Shown: positions 14,546 through 22,909, numbered from the stretch's first letter. The stretch: 64,000 bases of DNA from Oscillospiraceae bacterium (GCA_017435525.1 JAFSEW010000060.1:20697-84696), one strand, 5' to 3'. Notes: generated by a model not told the origin, from the letters alone. Made by a program: numbers and translations.

Positions 14546-16816
14546 ATGGCTCTGAAAGGTCTTGACATTTTTAAGATTTCCCCTAAGAAGAACTGTAAGG
14601 AGTGCGGCAGCCCCACCTGTATGGCTTTCTGTATGAAGGTCGCTCAGGGCGCCGTCTCCATCGATAAGTGCCCCTACTTCTCCGACGAAGCAAAGGCAAT
14701 GCTCAACGAGCAGACCGCACCCCCCATGAAGACTATCACCGTCGGTGAGCACAAGCTGGGCGGCGAGACTGTTCTGTTCCGTCATGAGAAGACCCTGGTC
14801 AGCAAGAACCTGTACGCTGTCGCTATCGACACCACCATGGACGCAGCCACCGTGGATGCCAAGCTGGCTGACATGGCTAAGGTTGACTATGAGCGTATCG
14901 GCGAGCGTATGTATGTGGAAATGGTCTTCGTTGCCAACAAGGGCAATGATGCCGCCGCTTACGCTGCTCTGACCGAGAAGGCTGTTGCTACCGGCCGTAC
15001 CGTCATCCTGGAGTGCTGGGATGCCGAGTGCGCTAAGGCTGCTCTGGCCGTTGCCGGCAAGAACGCCATCCTGGACGGCGCTACTCCCGCTACCTGGGAA
15101 GCTATGAACGCCGTTGCTACCGAGGCCGGTGTTGCTCTTGGCGTCTGGGCCGAGAACATCTCCGACCTGTACGACACCGTCAAGAAGCTGGAAGCTGCCG
15201 GCAACAAGAACCTGGTTCTGGATGTCACCGGCAAGACCGTGAAGGAAACCCTGGCCAACGCCGTTCTGGTTCGCCGCACCGCCATCAAGGACGGCGACCG
15301 TACCATGGGCTACCCCTCCATCGTCAACCTGGCTAAGCTGACCTCCTGCGCCCGCATGGAGACCGCTTACGCTTCCATGTTCACTGAGAAGTATGCCTCC
15401 ATCATCGTTCTGAACGGCATGTCCTACGCTCAGGCTCTGCCTCTGTACGGCCTGCGCCAGAACATCTTCACCGATCCTCAGAAGCCCATGAAGGTGGAAG
15501 CCAAGATCTACCCCCTGAACGGCGCCGACGAGAACAGCCCCGTGGCTCTGACCGTGGACTTCGCCCTGACCTACTTCCTGGTCTCCGGCGAACTGGAGCG
15601 CTCCAACCAGCCCGTGAACCTGGTGATCACCGATGCTTCCGGTATGTCCGTTCTGACTGCATGGGCAGCCGGCAAGCTGTCTTCTTCCACCATCAAGAAG
15701 ACCTTCGACGAGCTGGACATCGCAGGAAAGATCAAGAACCGCACCCTGATCATCCCCGGCAAGGTTGCCGTCATGAAGGGCGAGATTCAGGAGAAGCTGC
15801 CTGAGTGGAATGTGGTTGTCGGTCCTCTGGAGGCCGTGCAGCTGCCCAAGTACATGAAGGATAAGGAATACGAGGCTGCCGCCGCTGCTGCTGCCGCTGA
15901 GCGCGCTGCCAAGGCCGGCACCGTTGTGGAAGAGGTCAAGGAGCTGTCCTTCGAGGAACTGCTGGAAACCAAGGTTCCCAAGATTGAGATCGTGGATATG
16001 GGCGTCCAGTACGGCGGTTACAACCCCGAGTCCAAGAAGTTCGTCACCATCGGCGAGCGCATCCACTGTATCGCTCCCGCTATCCGCAAGGCTATGGACG
16101 AGCGCGATCCCGCTCCCATCCTGGAGCGTGCCGCTGCCCAGATCAAGGCCGGCGCTACCTACCTGGATGTGAACATCGGACCTGCTGAGAAGGACGGTCC
16201 CGAGCGCATGATGTGGGCTGTCAAGCTGCTGCAGGAGAACTTCAACAATGTTCCTCTGGCACTGGACACCGCCAACATGAAGGCAATCGAAGCCGGTATC
16301 AAGGTCTACAACCGTACCAACGGCAAGCCCATCGTCAACTCCGCTGACGCCGGCTCCCGTATCGGCTACATTGACCTGGCTGCTGCCAACGATGCTATCT
16401 GTATCGCTCTGTGCTCCGCTGACGGTATCGCCAAGGACAACGAAGAGCGCGAGATGCACTGTGACAACATGCTGGAGCGCGGCCTGTCCCTGGGCATGAC
16501 CTCCGACGACCTGTGGTTCGACCCCCTGTTCCTGGTTGTCAAGGGCATGCAGGACAAGCAGATGGAAGTTCTGGAAGCCATCAAGATGTTCTCCGACAAG
16601 GGCCTGAAGTCCACCGGCGGTCTGTCCAACAACTCCAACGGCGCTCCCAAGCACGTCCGTCCCATCATGGACGCAACTCTGGTGGCAATGTGCATGATGC
16701 AGGGTCTGACCTCCGCGATCGTCAACCCCAACGACCAGCGCCTGATGGAAACCATCAAGTCCTGCGACATCTTCAAGAACCACGTCCTGTACTCCGACTC
16801 CTACCTGGATCTGTAA
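14546..16816 (+). CDS. acsC-acsE: Fusion of CFeSP large subunit (AcsC) and methyl-H4folate:CFeSP methyltransferase (AcsE)
   Basis: One 756-codon frame carries two Wood-Ljungdahl proteins that are normally separate. Residues 1-438 match AcsC: a [4Fe-4S] motif with Cys17, Cys20, Cys25 and Cys42 (NCKECGSPTC...KCP), a TIM barrel, and a corrinoid-binding C-terminal part with FALTYFLVSGELERSN, LVITDASGMSVLTAWAAGK and IIPGKVAVMKGE. A 60-residue Ala/Glu-rich linker follows (about 439-497, an A8 run then VVEEVKELSFEELLETK). Residues 499-756 match AcsE: TIGERIH, ATYLDVNIGPA, LALDTANMKAIEAG, PIVNSADAG, DDLWFDPLFL, TGGLSNNSNGAP and VLYSDSYLDL. The frame has no stop or frameshift at the junction. Fusion would tether methyl donor and acceptor. 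An A/P-rich linker is visible, so flexible movement is plausible. Confidence 0.92.
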   Translation: MALKGLDIFKISPKKNCKECGSPTCMAFCMKVAQGAVSIDKCPYFSDEAKAMLNEQTAPPMKTITVGEHKLGGETVLFRHEKTLVSKNLYAVAIDTTMDAATVDAKLADMAKVDYERIGERMYVEMVFVANKGNDAAAYAALTEKAVATGRTVILECWDAECAKAALAVAGKNAILDGATPATWEAMNAVATEAGVALGVWAENISDLYDTVKKLEAAGNKNLVLDVTGKTVKETLANAVLVRRTAIKDGDRTMGYPSIVNLAKLTSCARMETAYASMFTEKYASIIVLNGMSYAQALPLYGLRQNIFTDPQKPMKVEAKIYPLNGADENSPVALTVDFALTYFLVSGELERSNQPVNLVITDASGMSVLTAWAAGKLSSSTIKKTFDELDIAGKIKNRTLIIPGKVAVMKGEIQEKLPEWNVVVGPLEAVQLPKYMKDKEYEAAAAAAAAERAAKAGTVVEEVKELSFEELLETKVPKIEIVDMGVQYGGYNPESKKFVTIGERIHCIAPAIRKAMDERDPAPILERAAAQIKAGATYLDVNIGPAEKDGPERMMWAVKLLQENFNNVPLALDTANMKAIEAGIKVYNRTNGKPIVNSADAGSRIGYIDLAAANDAICIALCSADGIAKDNEEREMHCDNMLERGLSLGMTSDDLWFDPLFLVVKGMQDKQMEVLEAIKMFSDKGLKSTGGLSNNSNGAPKHVRPIMDATLVAMCMMQGLTSAIVNPNDQRLMETIKSCDIFKNHVLYSDSYLDL

Positions 16817-16898
16817 GCAGCTGCGCTGCGGGCAATGCGCACGGTAGCCTAACGGTAATCGTTACTGCCTTTCCTTGCCCGGTATCGTCACCGCACAG

Positions 16899-16940
16899 TC
16901 ATTGCGAGGGCAGCGTAGCTGCCCGTGGCAATCCGTAATC
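16899..16940. repeat. Family F palindrome
   Basis: GTCATTGCGAGGGCAGCGTA followed by GCTGCCCGTGGCAATCCG: the palindromic core GGGCAGC..GCTGCCC lies between conserved flanks that recur at 2419, 38669, 63543 and 63977. Confidence 0.7.
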
Positions 16941-16952
16941 CCTGGCATCAAT

Positions 16953-16985
16953 GGCTGGGAGGGAATCTCCCTCCCAGCCATTTTG
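16953..16985 (+). terminator. Terminator after acsC-acsE
   Basis: GGCTGGGAGGGA and TCCCTCCCAGCC form a perfect 12-bp stem around ATC, followed by ATTTTG. It would end transcription before the GIY-YIG cassette unless read through, so acsB may need its own promoter. Confidence 0.75.
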
Positions 16986-17062
16986 CTTAGCACCGGCTTT
17001 CAAGCCTCATCTGTCGCCCTGAGCAAGCGCAGCGCGCCGAAGGGCCCGTTCCCTAAGAGAAA

Positions 17063-17150
17063 CGGATTCTTCGACTCCGTGCTGCCGCACTCCGCTCAGA
17101 ATGACATGCAAAAGAACCAACCCACAAGTTTCTTCTGTCGCCCTGAGCAA
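17063..17150 (+). repeat. 88-bp direct repeat (family B composite), left of GIY-YIG
   Basis: Identical base for base, as far as I can compare, to 17570-17657. It contains a complete family B arm (TTCTTCGACTCCGTGCTGCC...), the spacer TGCAAAAGAACCAACCCACA, and the start of the partner arm. Further family B arms lie just outside it (17012-17047 and 17135-17172). Confidence 0.9.
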
Positions 17151-17199
17151 GCGCAGCGCGCCGAAGGGCCCGTCCTCCCCTAAAAAAGAGGTACCCACC

Positions 17200-17487
17200 A
17201 TGTACTATGTCTATATCCTGGCCAGTGCCACCAATTACACCCTCTATATCGGCGTAACCGGTGACCTGATCCGCAGGGTGTACCAGCATAAGAACAACAT
17301 GGACCCGGATAGCTTCACCGCCCAGTATGCCGTACATAAGTTGGTGTATTTTGAACAGACCACAGATGTAAAATCTGCTCTGGAGCGGGAAAAGCAGCTG
17401 AAAGGCTGGCGCCGTTCCAAAAAGAACGCCCTCATCGAAGCCATGAATCCCCAATGGAAAGACCTCTACCCAGAACTCCTGGAATAA
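17200..17487 (+). CDS. GIY-YIG nuclease domain protein (UPF0213-like)
   Basis: A 95-residue stand-alone GIY-YIG endonuclease domain. The motif YYVYILASATNYTLYIGVT (the two GIY/YIG-type elements at residues 2-16), Arg in LIRRVYQHK, the LVYFEQTTDVKSALEREKQLKGWRRSKK helix with the conserved Glu, and a C-terminal NPQWKDLYPELL are typical of the small UvrC-like family. The ATG follows AAAGAGGT; longer reading frames upstream only translate repeat sequence. It interrupts the acs gene order between acsC-acsE and acsB and is bracketed by 88-bp perfect direct repeats. No role in acetogenesis is expected; it behaves like a mobile cassette and might act on the family B repeats that surround it, which is inference. 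Confidence 0.9.
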   Translation: MYYVYILASATNYTLYIGVTGDLIRRVYQHKNNMDPDSFTAQYAVHKLVYFEQTTDVKSALEREKQLKGWRRSKKNALIEAMNPQWKDLYPELLE

Positions 17488-17569
17488 AAGGAACAGGCCA
17501 CCCCCATTTCTCTGTCGCCCTGAGCAAGCGCAGCGCGTCGAAGGGCCCGCCTCCCTAAAACGAAGAGTA

Positions 17570-17657
17570 CGGATTCTTCGACTCCGTGCTGCCGCACTCC
17601 GCTCAGAATGACATGCAAAAGAACCAACCCACAAGTTTCTTCTGTCGCCCTGAGCAA
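17570..17657 (+). repeat. 88-bp direct repeat (family B composite), right of GIY-YIG
   Basis: Second copy of 17063-17150, same orientation, 507 bp downstream. The family B partner arm continues to about 17693 with an extra AACCCTGAGCGAAGTCGAAG segment also seen at 11415-11440. Confidence 0.9.
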
Positions 17658-17772
17658 CCCTGAGCGAAGTCGAAGGGGCAGCCGAAGGGCCCGTCCCCCA
17701 ATTTAACCCCGTATATCCAGCCTTAACCGGCTTCATATAAAAACTCAAACATAGTATCAGGAGGAAACCGAA

Positions 17773-19899
17773 ATGAGTGTATTGACCGATCTGATCTACG
17801 GCGGCGCAAATGCTGTCGCCGGCCTGACCGAAGGCGCTGTCAACGCCGCCATCGAAAAGCACGGCGCTGACCATCCCGTTGCCTTCCCCGACACCGCATA
17901 TTTCTTCCCCACCATCTACGCTGCCACCGGCGTCAAGGTAAAGACCCTGGGCGACCTGGTTCCCTGCGTGGGCGTGCTGAAGAGCCTGATCACGAACCAG
18001 GAAGACCTGGGCCAGGCCCTGAACGCAGGCCTTGCCACCGCTGTGGGCGCTGAAATCATCGAAGGCCTGAAGTGGGCCGAATCCGCAGAGCCCTATGCTG
18101 CCGATTCCGGCATCGGCTTCGTTCCCGATCCCATTATCCGCTCCCTGGGCGTGCCCCTGGTCACCGGCGATATCCCCGGCGTGGCCGTTGTCCTGGGCAA
18201 GGCCGAAGATCCCGCAGCCGTTGCCGCCGTTGTCAAGGACTACCAGAGCAAGGGCATCATGACCTTCCTGGTGGGCGATGTCATCGAGCAGTGCATGGAT
18301 GCCGGTGTGAAGATGGGCCTGGAGCTGCGTGTGATCCCCCTGGGTCATGATGTCACCTCCGTGATCCATGTTGTTACCGTGGCCGTCCGTGCCGCCCTGA
18401 TCTTCGGCAATGTGCAGCCCGGCGATTTGGCTGGCCTGCTGGCCTACACCAAGGAGCGCGTGCCTGCATTCGTCAATACCTTCGGCGCCATTGACGCCGT
18501 GGTGGTCTCCGCCGGTGCCGGCGCCATCGCCCTGGGCTTCCCCGTGGTGGTGGACATCGACCTGGGCGAGAACCAGGTGCCCGGCGCGCTGGAATCCGTC
18601 TGCGACCACGCCGAGACTGTCAAGAAGTCCCTGGAGCTGCGTAACATCAAGATCAAGGTGAAGGAGCTGCCCATCCCCGTGGCCTTCGCCGCCGCCTTCG
18701 AAGGCGAAATTATCCGTAAGGCCGATATGCACAACGAGTGCTGGTCTTCCAAGAATCCCACCGCAGAGCTGGTGCTGATGCGGGATATGGCTGAGGTGGA
18801 GGATCATAAGATCACCGTCATCGGCCCCGACCTGTGTGACGCCAAGGATCTGGCCCTGGCCACCTTCGTGGAAGTGGCAGGCCGGAAGATGCAGCCGGAC
18901 TTCGAAGCCGTCATCGAGCGGAAATTCCATGCCTGGTTCAACTATATGGAAGGCGTCATGCACACCGGCCAGCGCAACCAGGTCCGTGTCCGTGTCAGCA
19001 ACGCCGCTTTTGAGGCAGGCCTGAATGTGAAGCATTTCGCCGAAGTCCTCTACACCATGATCATGGACGAGTTCGACGCCGTTGTGGATAAGTGCCAGGT
19101 GACCATCATCACTGACGCCGCGGAAGCTGCCAAGTTCCGTGACGAAGTGGCAATGCCCCGCTATGCCGCCCGTGATGCCAGATTGGAGAGCCTCACCGAC
19201 GAGAGCGTGGACCGCTACTACACCTGCATCCTGTGCCAGAGCTTCGCCCCCGCCCATTGCTGCGTGGTCACCCCCGAGCGTCTGGGCCTGTGCGGTGCCG
19301 TGTCCTGGCTGGATGCCAAGGCTACCAACGAGCTGGATCCCAACGGCCCCTGCCAGCCCATCTTCAAGGAAGGCTGCACCGACGAGCGCACCGGCCGCTA
19401 TGAGAGCGTTGACAAGGCCATTTTTGAATCTACCCACGGCGCCGTGGAGACCGTCACCCTGTATTCCATCCTGGAAGATCCCATGACCTCCTGCGGCTGC
19501 TTCGAATGCATCTGCGGCATCGAGCCTGTTTCCAACGGCGTGATCATCGTCAACCGTGAATTTAGCGGCATGACTCCCGCGGGCATGACCTTCGGCGAAC
19601 TGGCCAGCTGCACCGGCGGCGGCGTCCAGACCCCCGGCTACATGGGCCACGGCCGTCACTTCATCAGCTCTAAGAAGTTCTGCTACGCAGAAGGCGGCAT
19701 CGGCCGTATTGTGTGGATGCCCAAGGAACTGAAGGATGATGTGGCAGAGCGGCTGAACAAGACCGCACAGGAACTGCTGGGCATCGAAAACTTCGTGGAC
19801 ATGATCGCCGACGAAACCATCACTACCGACTGCGAGGAGCTGTACTCCTGGCTGTCTGAGCGCAACCACCCCGTCCTGGGCATGGAGCCTCTGATGTAA
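17773..19899 (+). CDS. acsB: Acetyl-CoA synthase (CODH/ACS complex subunit beta)
   Basis: A 708-residue enzyme that joins the CFeSP-bound methyl group, CO and CoA to make acetyl-CoA. All A-cluster ligands are present: Cys485, Cys488, Cys497 and Cys507 for the [4Fe-4S] cubane (YTCILCQSFAPAHCC...GLCGA) and the Cys574-Gly-Cys576 pair for the distal nickel (TSCGCFECICG). Each is 21 positions lower than the numbering I know for the Moorella enzyme, so the protein is collinear with it but about 20 residues shorter. The N-terminal part that normally docks with CODH is present (FPDTAYFFPTIYAATG). AGGAGGAAACCGAA precedes the ATG. It is separated from acsC-acsE by the GIY-YIG cassette, and its stop is one base from a RAYT gene. 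Confidence 0.96.
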   Translation: MSVLTDLIYGGANAVAGLTEGAVNAAIEKHGADHPVAFPDTAYFFPTIYAATGVKVKTLGDLVPCVGVLKSLITNQEDLGQALNAGLATAVGAEIIEGLKWAESAEPYAADSGIGFVPDPIIRSLGVPLVTGDIPGVAVVLGKAEDPAAVAAVVKDYQSKGIMTFLVGDVIEQCMDAGVKMGLELRVIPLGHDVTSVIHVVTVAVRAALIFGNVQPGDLAGLLAYTKERVPAFVNTFGAIDAVVVSAGAGAIALGFPVVVDIDLGENQVPGALESVCDHAETVKKSLELRNIKIKVKELPIPVAFAAAFEGEIIRKADMHNECWSSKNPTAELVLMRDMAEVEDHKITVIGPDLCDAKDLALATFVEVAGRKMQPDFEAVIERKFHAWFNYMEGVMHTGQRNQVRVRVSNAAFEAGLNVKHFAEVLYTMIMDEFDAVVDKCQVTIITDAAEAAKFRDEVAMPRYAARDARLESLTDESVDRYYTCILCQSFAPAHCCVVTPERLGLCGAVSWLDAKATNELDPNGPCQPIFKEGCTDERTGRYESVDKAIFESTHGAVETVTLYSILEDPMTSCGCFECICGIEPVSNGVIIVNREFSGMTPAGMTFGELASCTGGGVQTPGYMGHGRHFISSKKFCYAEGGIGRIVWMPKELKDDVAERLNKTAQELLGIENFVDMIADETITTDCEELYSWLSERNHPVLGMEPLM

Positions 19900-19900
19900 T

Positions 19901-20425
19901 ATGCCTTCCAGAAAGTCCCTGCGGCTGCCTGAATACGAATACAACACTCCCGGCGTATACTTTGTTACGGTATGCACCAAAGAAAGAACTCCCATTTTAG
20001 GAACTATTGTAGGGGCCGGTGACCATACCGGCCCTTACCCCCGATCCTCCCATACGGCTGTAGGGGCCGATGACTACATCGGCCCTTACACCCAACTTAC
20101 CAAGATCGGAAAACTGGTGGAAAAGTACACGCAGTCCATTCCCGGAATAGATCGCTATGTAATCATGCCGGATCATGTGCATATGATTCTGCGTGTTTCC
20201 GCGGAAACAGAAACGGAAGGGCCGATGTGGTCATCGGCCCTTACGAAACGGAATGTATCTACCACCGTCAGATCCTGGAAGACCTTGATCACAAAAGAAC
20301 TGGGGGAAAGTATCTGGCAGCGTTCCTATTACGAGCATGTGATCCGCAATGAAACCGATTACTGGGAAATTGTCAAGTATATTGAGCAAAACCCCGCAAA
20401 ATGGTACTATCGTAGGGGCCGATGA
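19901..20425 (+). CDS. REP-associated tyrosine transposase (RAYT, Y1/TnpA-REP) with in-frame palindromes
   Basis: A 174-residue single-strand DNA transposase-like protein of the Y1_Tnp superfamily. It starts RKSLRLPEYEYNTPGVYFVTVCTKE, typical of RAYTs, has the HUH pair His92/His94 (IMPDHVHMIL) and the putative nucleophile Tyr144 (RSYYEHVIRNE), and ends EYIEQNP-like (YIEQNPAKW). Four family A palindromes lie in the gene. Two are translated as VGAGDHTGPY (residues 37-46) and VGADDYIGPY (54-63), one inverted copy encodes about residues 106-115, and the fourth supplies the last codons and the stop (YYRRGR*). The gene begins one base after acsB with no good ribosome binding site, so translation probably depends on acsB. 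Whether it is active is unknown; all catalytic residues are kept. Confidence 0.88.
   Translation: MPSRKSLRLPEYEYNTPGVYFVTVCTKERTPILGTIVGAGDHTGPYPRSSHTAVGADDYIGPYTQLTKIGKLVEKYTQSIPGIDRYVIMPDHVHMILRVSAETETEGPMWSSALTKRNVSTTVRSWKTLITKELGESIWQRSYYEHVIRNETDYWEIVKYIEQNPAKWYYRRGR
20009..20034 (+). repeat. Family A palindrome inside RAYT (GGCCGGTG subtype)
   Basis: GTAGGGGCCGGTGACC then ATACCGGCCC; stem GGGCCGGT/ACCGGCCC. Read in frame as VGAGDHTGP. Confidence 0.85.
20060..20085 (+). repeat. Family A palindrome inside RAYT (GGCCGATG subtype)
   Basis: GTAGGGGCCGATGACT then ACATCGGCCC; read in frame as VGADDYIGP. Confidence 0.88.
20218..20244 (-). repeat. Inverted family A palindrome inside RAYT
   Basis: The reverse complement reads GTAAGGGCCGATGACC then ACATCGGCCCT, the same subtype in the opposite orientation, within the coding region between the HUH motif and the catalytic Tyr. 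Confidence 0.8.
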
Positions 20426-20437
20426 CCACATCGGCCC
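20412..20437 (+). repeat. Family A palindrome forming the RAYT stop
   Basis: GTAGGGGCCGATGACC then ACATCGGCCC, identical to the copy at 23276. The first bases encode RRGR and the TGA of GATGAC is the RAYT stop codon. Confidence 0.88.
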
Positions 20438-20469
20438 TGATACCCAGCCCCCAAAAGGAGAACCACCCT

Positions 20470-20970
20470 ATGCAACCTCAATTCATCTGCACCACCCTGG
20501 AGACCCAGCGGGATTTCCTGGATGTGAACTATAAAATTACCTTCCCCAAATCCGCCATGTGGGTCTTCTGCGAACTGGCCGGCGGCGTTGCCTGTATTGT
20601 AGGCGCAGCCCAGGGCGTTGGGGATTACCTGCTGCCCTGCGGCATTTTCCTGCTGCTCATGGGCATCTGGGGTCTCGGCTGGCCCTATGCCCGGGCCATT
20701 CTGGGCTACCGCAGAGCTTTAAAAACCTACGGCGGTGCCATGCGGCCCTCCACCGTTACCTTCGGGGAGAAAATCGTCAACGATACCCCCAACGGCATTA
20801 TGACCATGCCCTATGAAGCCGTGAAAAATATCCATTTCCTGAAAAATTCCTTCGTCATTGAAGATGCCAACGGCGTGGGCATCATCGTGTCCAAAAACGG
20901 CTTCACCGACGCTTCCTATATGGACTGCGTCAATTTCCTTTGCGAACAATGTTCTAATTTGGAACTTTAA
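20470..20970 (+). CDS. YcxB-like membrane protein
   Basis: A 166-residue protein with two close hydrophobic segments (about residues 29-47, FCELAGGVACIVGAAQGVG, and 52-72, LPCGIFLLLMGIWGLGWPYARA) followed by a C-terminal PH-like domain (VTFGEKIVNDTPNGIMTMPYEAVKNIHFLKNSFVIEDANGVGIIV). This layout fits the YcxB-like family, whose function is not known. AAAGGAG precedes the ATG; the longer in-frame start at 20422 lies in the family A palindrome. It sits between the RAYT and acsV, 18 bp before acsV, so it is probably co-transcribed, but nothing in it points to a role in acetyl-CoA synthesis. Confidence 0.7.
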   Translation: MQPQFICTTLETQRDFLDVNYKITFPKSAMWVFCELAGGVACIVGAAQGVGDYLLPCGIFLLLMGIWGLGWPYARAILGYRRALKTYGGAMRPSTVTFGEKIVNDTPNGIMTMPYEAVKNIHFLKNSFVIEDANGVGIIVSKNGFTDASYMDCVNFLCEQCSNLEL

Positions 20971-20988
20971 CATAGTGAGGAATCAACA

Positions 20989-22905
20989 ATGAAAGTAACC
21001 TTCCAAATCGAAAACGCTGCCCCGGTGGTCATTGAAGGCAACCCCGGCGATAATCTGCTGGCCCTGGCCCGGATGGCAAATGTGGCCATCGATGCCCCCT
21101 GCTCCGGCAACGGCTCCTGCGGCAAGTGCCGCGTCAAGCTCATTGAGGGCCAGCTGGACACCATCCCCTCCCGGCATATCTCCGAAGAAGAATTCGCCCA
21201 GGGCTGGCGGCTCAGCTGCAACTGTAAAGTTGTGGGCGATGTCACCGTCTTTGTGCCGGATATCGCCTCTGCCTACCAGTCCCGGATGAAAACCGCCGAC
21301 CTGTCTTCCCCTAAGGAAGTGGCCATCTTCACCGCCTGCCAGGAAGATCTGAAAAACAGCGGCATCCATTTTGAAAACGACTGCCGCGCCGTGGTTCTTA
21401 CCATGGCCGAGCCCACCCTGGACGATACCATGCCCGATAACGAGCGGCTGAGCTGGGCCATCCAGGAAGCTCTGGGCGTGGAAAAAGTGAAGATCCCCTA
21501 CGCGGTCATGAGCAAGCTGGCCGCCACCCTCCGTGCCCATAATTTCACCGTCTGCGTCAAGGGCCGTGTGGAAGAAAACGCTTTCTTCTGCATGGATATC
21601 TGCGCCCCTGACGATACCAGGATCGTAGGCTGCGCCATCGATATCGGCACCACCACCGTCACCATGGTTCTGTGCGATCTGACTTCCGGCGAATTGCTTG
21701 CCAAGGGTTCTTCCGGTAACGGCCAGATCCGCTACGGCGCGGATGTGATTAACCGCATCATCGAATCCGGCAGAGAGGGCGGCAAAAAAAGATTGCAGGA
21801 TGCCATCATCAAGGAGACCCTGACTCCCATCCTGGCAAATCTGTGTAAAACCGCCGGTATCAACGCAAGATCCATCCTGCGCCTGTGCATCGGTGCCAAC
21901 ACCACCATGAACCATCTGCTGCTGGGCGTGGACGCCGAGCCCGTGCGTATGGAGCCTTATATCCCCAGCTTCTTCGGCTGGGAGGGCCTTCTGGCCGGTG
22001 ACCTGCGGCTGCCTGCCAACCCCCTGGCAAAGGTTGCCATTGCCCCCAACATCGGCTCTTATGTAGGCGGCGATATCACCGCCGGTACTCTGGCCGCAGG
22101 CTTCTGGGATAAGGAAGAAATGAGCCTGTTCATCGACCTGGGCACCAACGGCGAGCTGGTGTTCGGCAATCAGGATTTCCTGATGTCCTGCGCCTGCTCC
22201 GCAGGCCCCGCCTTTGAAGGCGGCGATATCTCCTGCGGCATGCGGGCCACCGACGGCGCTGTGGAAGCCGCCGTCATCGACGAAGCCACCATGGAGCCGA
22301 AGCTCACCGTCATCGGCGACGAGGGACAGAAAGTAGTTGGCATCTGCGGCAGCGGCATCATCGATATCATCGCGGAGCTGTTCCGCTGCAAGATCATCAA
22401 CGCCAGAGGCCTGTTCTGCCGGGAAGGCGAACGGGTGAAGCGGGATGCGTACGGCATGGGCCGCTATGTGCTGGCTACGGAGGATGAATCTGAGACCGGC
22501 CGTGAAATTTCCATCAACGAGGTGGATATCGATAACTTCATCCGGGCCAAGGGTGCCATCTTCTCCGCCATCGATACCTTGCTGGCCAGCGTGGATATGC
22601 CTATGGAAGCCATTGACACGGTGTATGTTGCCGGCGGCATCGGCTCCGGTATCAACATGGCCAACGCCGTGCGTATCGGCATGTTCCCGGATGTGGAACT
22701 GGAGAAGTTCCGCTACATCGGCAATTCCTCCCTCACCGGCGCTTACGCCATGGTCATGAGCGACGAAGCTGACGCCAAGTGCGCCGAAGTCATGGCCAAC
22801 ATGACCTATCTGGAGCTTTCGACGTATCCCGGCTACATGGATAATTTCGTAGCAGCCTGCTTCCTCCCCCACACCAACGCCAGCCTCTTCCCCAGCGTCA
22901 TGTAA
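20989..22905 (+). CDS. acsV: Reductive activator of the corrinoid iron-sulfur protein (RACo/AcsV)
   Basis: A 638-residue protein that reduces inactive Co(II) corrinoid on CFeSP back to Co(I) with ATP hydrolysis. The N-terminal domain is a plant-type [2Fe-2S] ferredoxin with Cys38, Cys44, Cys47 and Cys77/79 (APCSGNGSCGKC...LSCNCK). After a linker and middle domain (about 100-205), the C-terminal ASKHA-type ATPase domain begins at CAIDIGTTTVTMVLCDL and includes GANTTMNHLLLG, FIDLGTNGELVFG, SCACSAGPAFEGGDISCGMRA and VYVAGGIGSGI. Length and domain order are those of RACo in the DUF4445 family. It supports a functional CFeSP made by acsD and acsC-acsE upstream. Confidence 0.95.
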   Translation: MKVTFQIENAAPVVIEGNPGDNLLALARMANVAIDAPCSGNGSCGKCRVKLIEGQLDTIPSRHISEEEFAQGWRLSCNCKVVGDVTVFVPDIASAYQSRMKTADLSSPKEVAIFTACQEDLKNSGIHFENDCRAVVLTMAEPTLDDTMPDNERLSWAIQEALGVEKVKIPYAVMSKLAATLRAHNFTVCVKGRVEENAFFCMDICAPDDTRIVGCAIDIGTTTVTMVLCDLTSGELLAKGSSGNGQIRYGADVINRIIESGREGGKKRLQDAIIKETLTPILANLCKTAGINARSILRLCIGANTTMNHLLLGVDAEPVRMEPYIPSFFGWEGLLAGDLRLPANPLAKVAIAPNIGSYVGGDITAGTLAAGFWDKEEMSLFIDLGTNGELVFGNQDFLMSCACSAGPAFEGGDISCGMRATDGAVEAAVIDEATMEPKLTVIGDEGQKVVGICGSGIIDIIAELFRCKIINARGLFCREGERVKRDAYGMGRYVLATEDESETGREISINEVDIDNFIRAKGAIFSAIDTLLASVDMPMEAIDTVYVAGGIGSGINMANAVRIGMFPDVELEKFRYIGNSSLTGAYAMVMSDEADAKCAEVMANMTYLELSTYPGYMDNFVAACFLPHTNASLFPSVM

Positions 22906-22909
22906 TAAG

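Noticed and set aside
17200-17487. GIY-YIG protein as a UvrC repair gene
   Set aside because: At 95 residues it has only the nuclease domain and none of the UvrC C-terminal domains; its repeat setting fits a mobile cassette better.
14522-19995. Very long open frames on the minus strand opposite the acs genes (753 and 980 codons)
   Set aside because: They are antisense to acsC-acsE and acsB, have compositions rich in His/Gly/Val typical of shadows of GC-rich genes, and show no recognisable domains or ribosome binding sites.
19901-20425. IS200/IS605 insertion sequence
   Set aside because: The protein is the RAYT branch rather than IS200 TnpA, no TnpB or left/right ends of an IS are present, and it is a single domesticated-looking gene.
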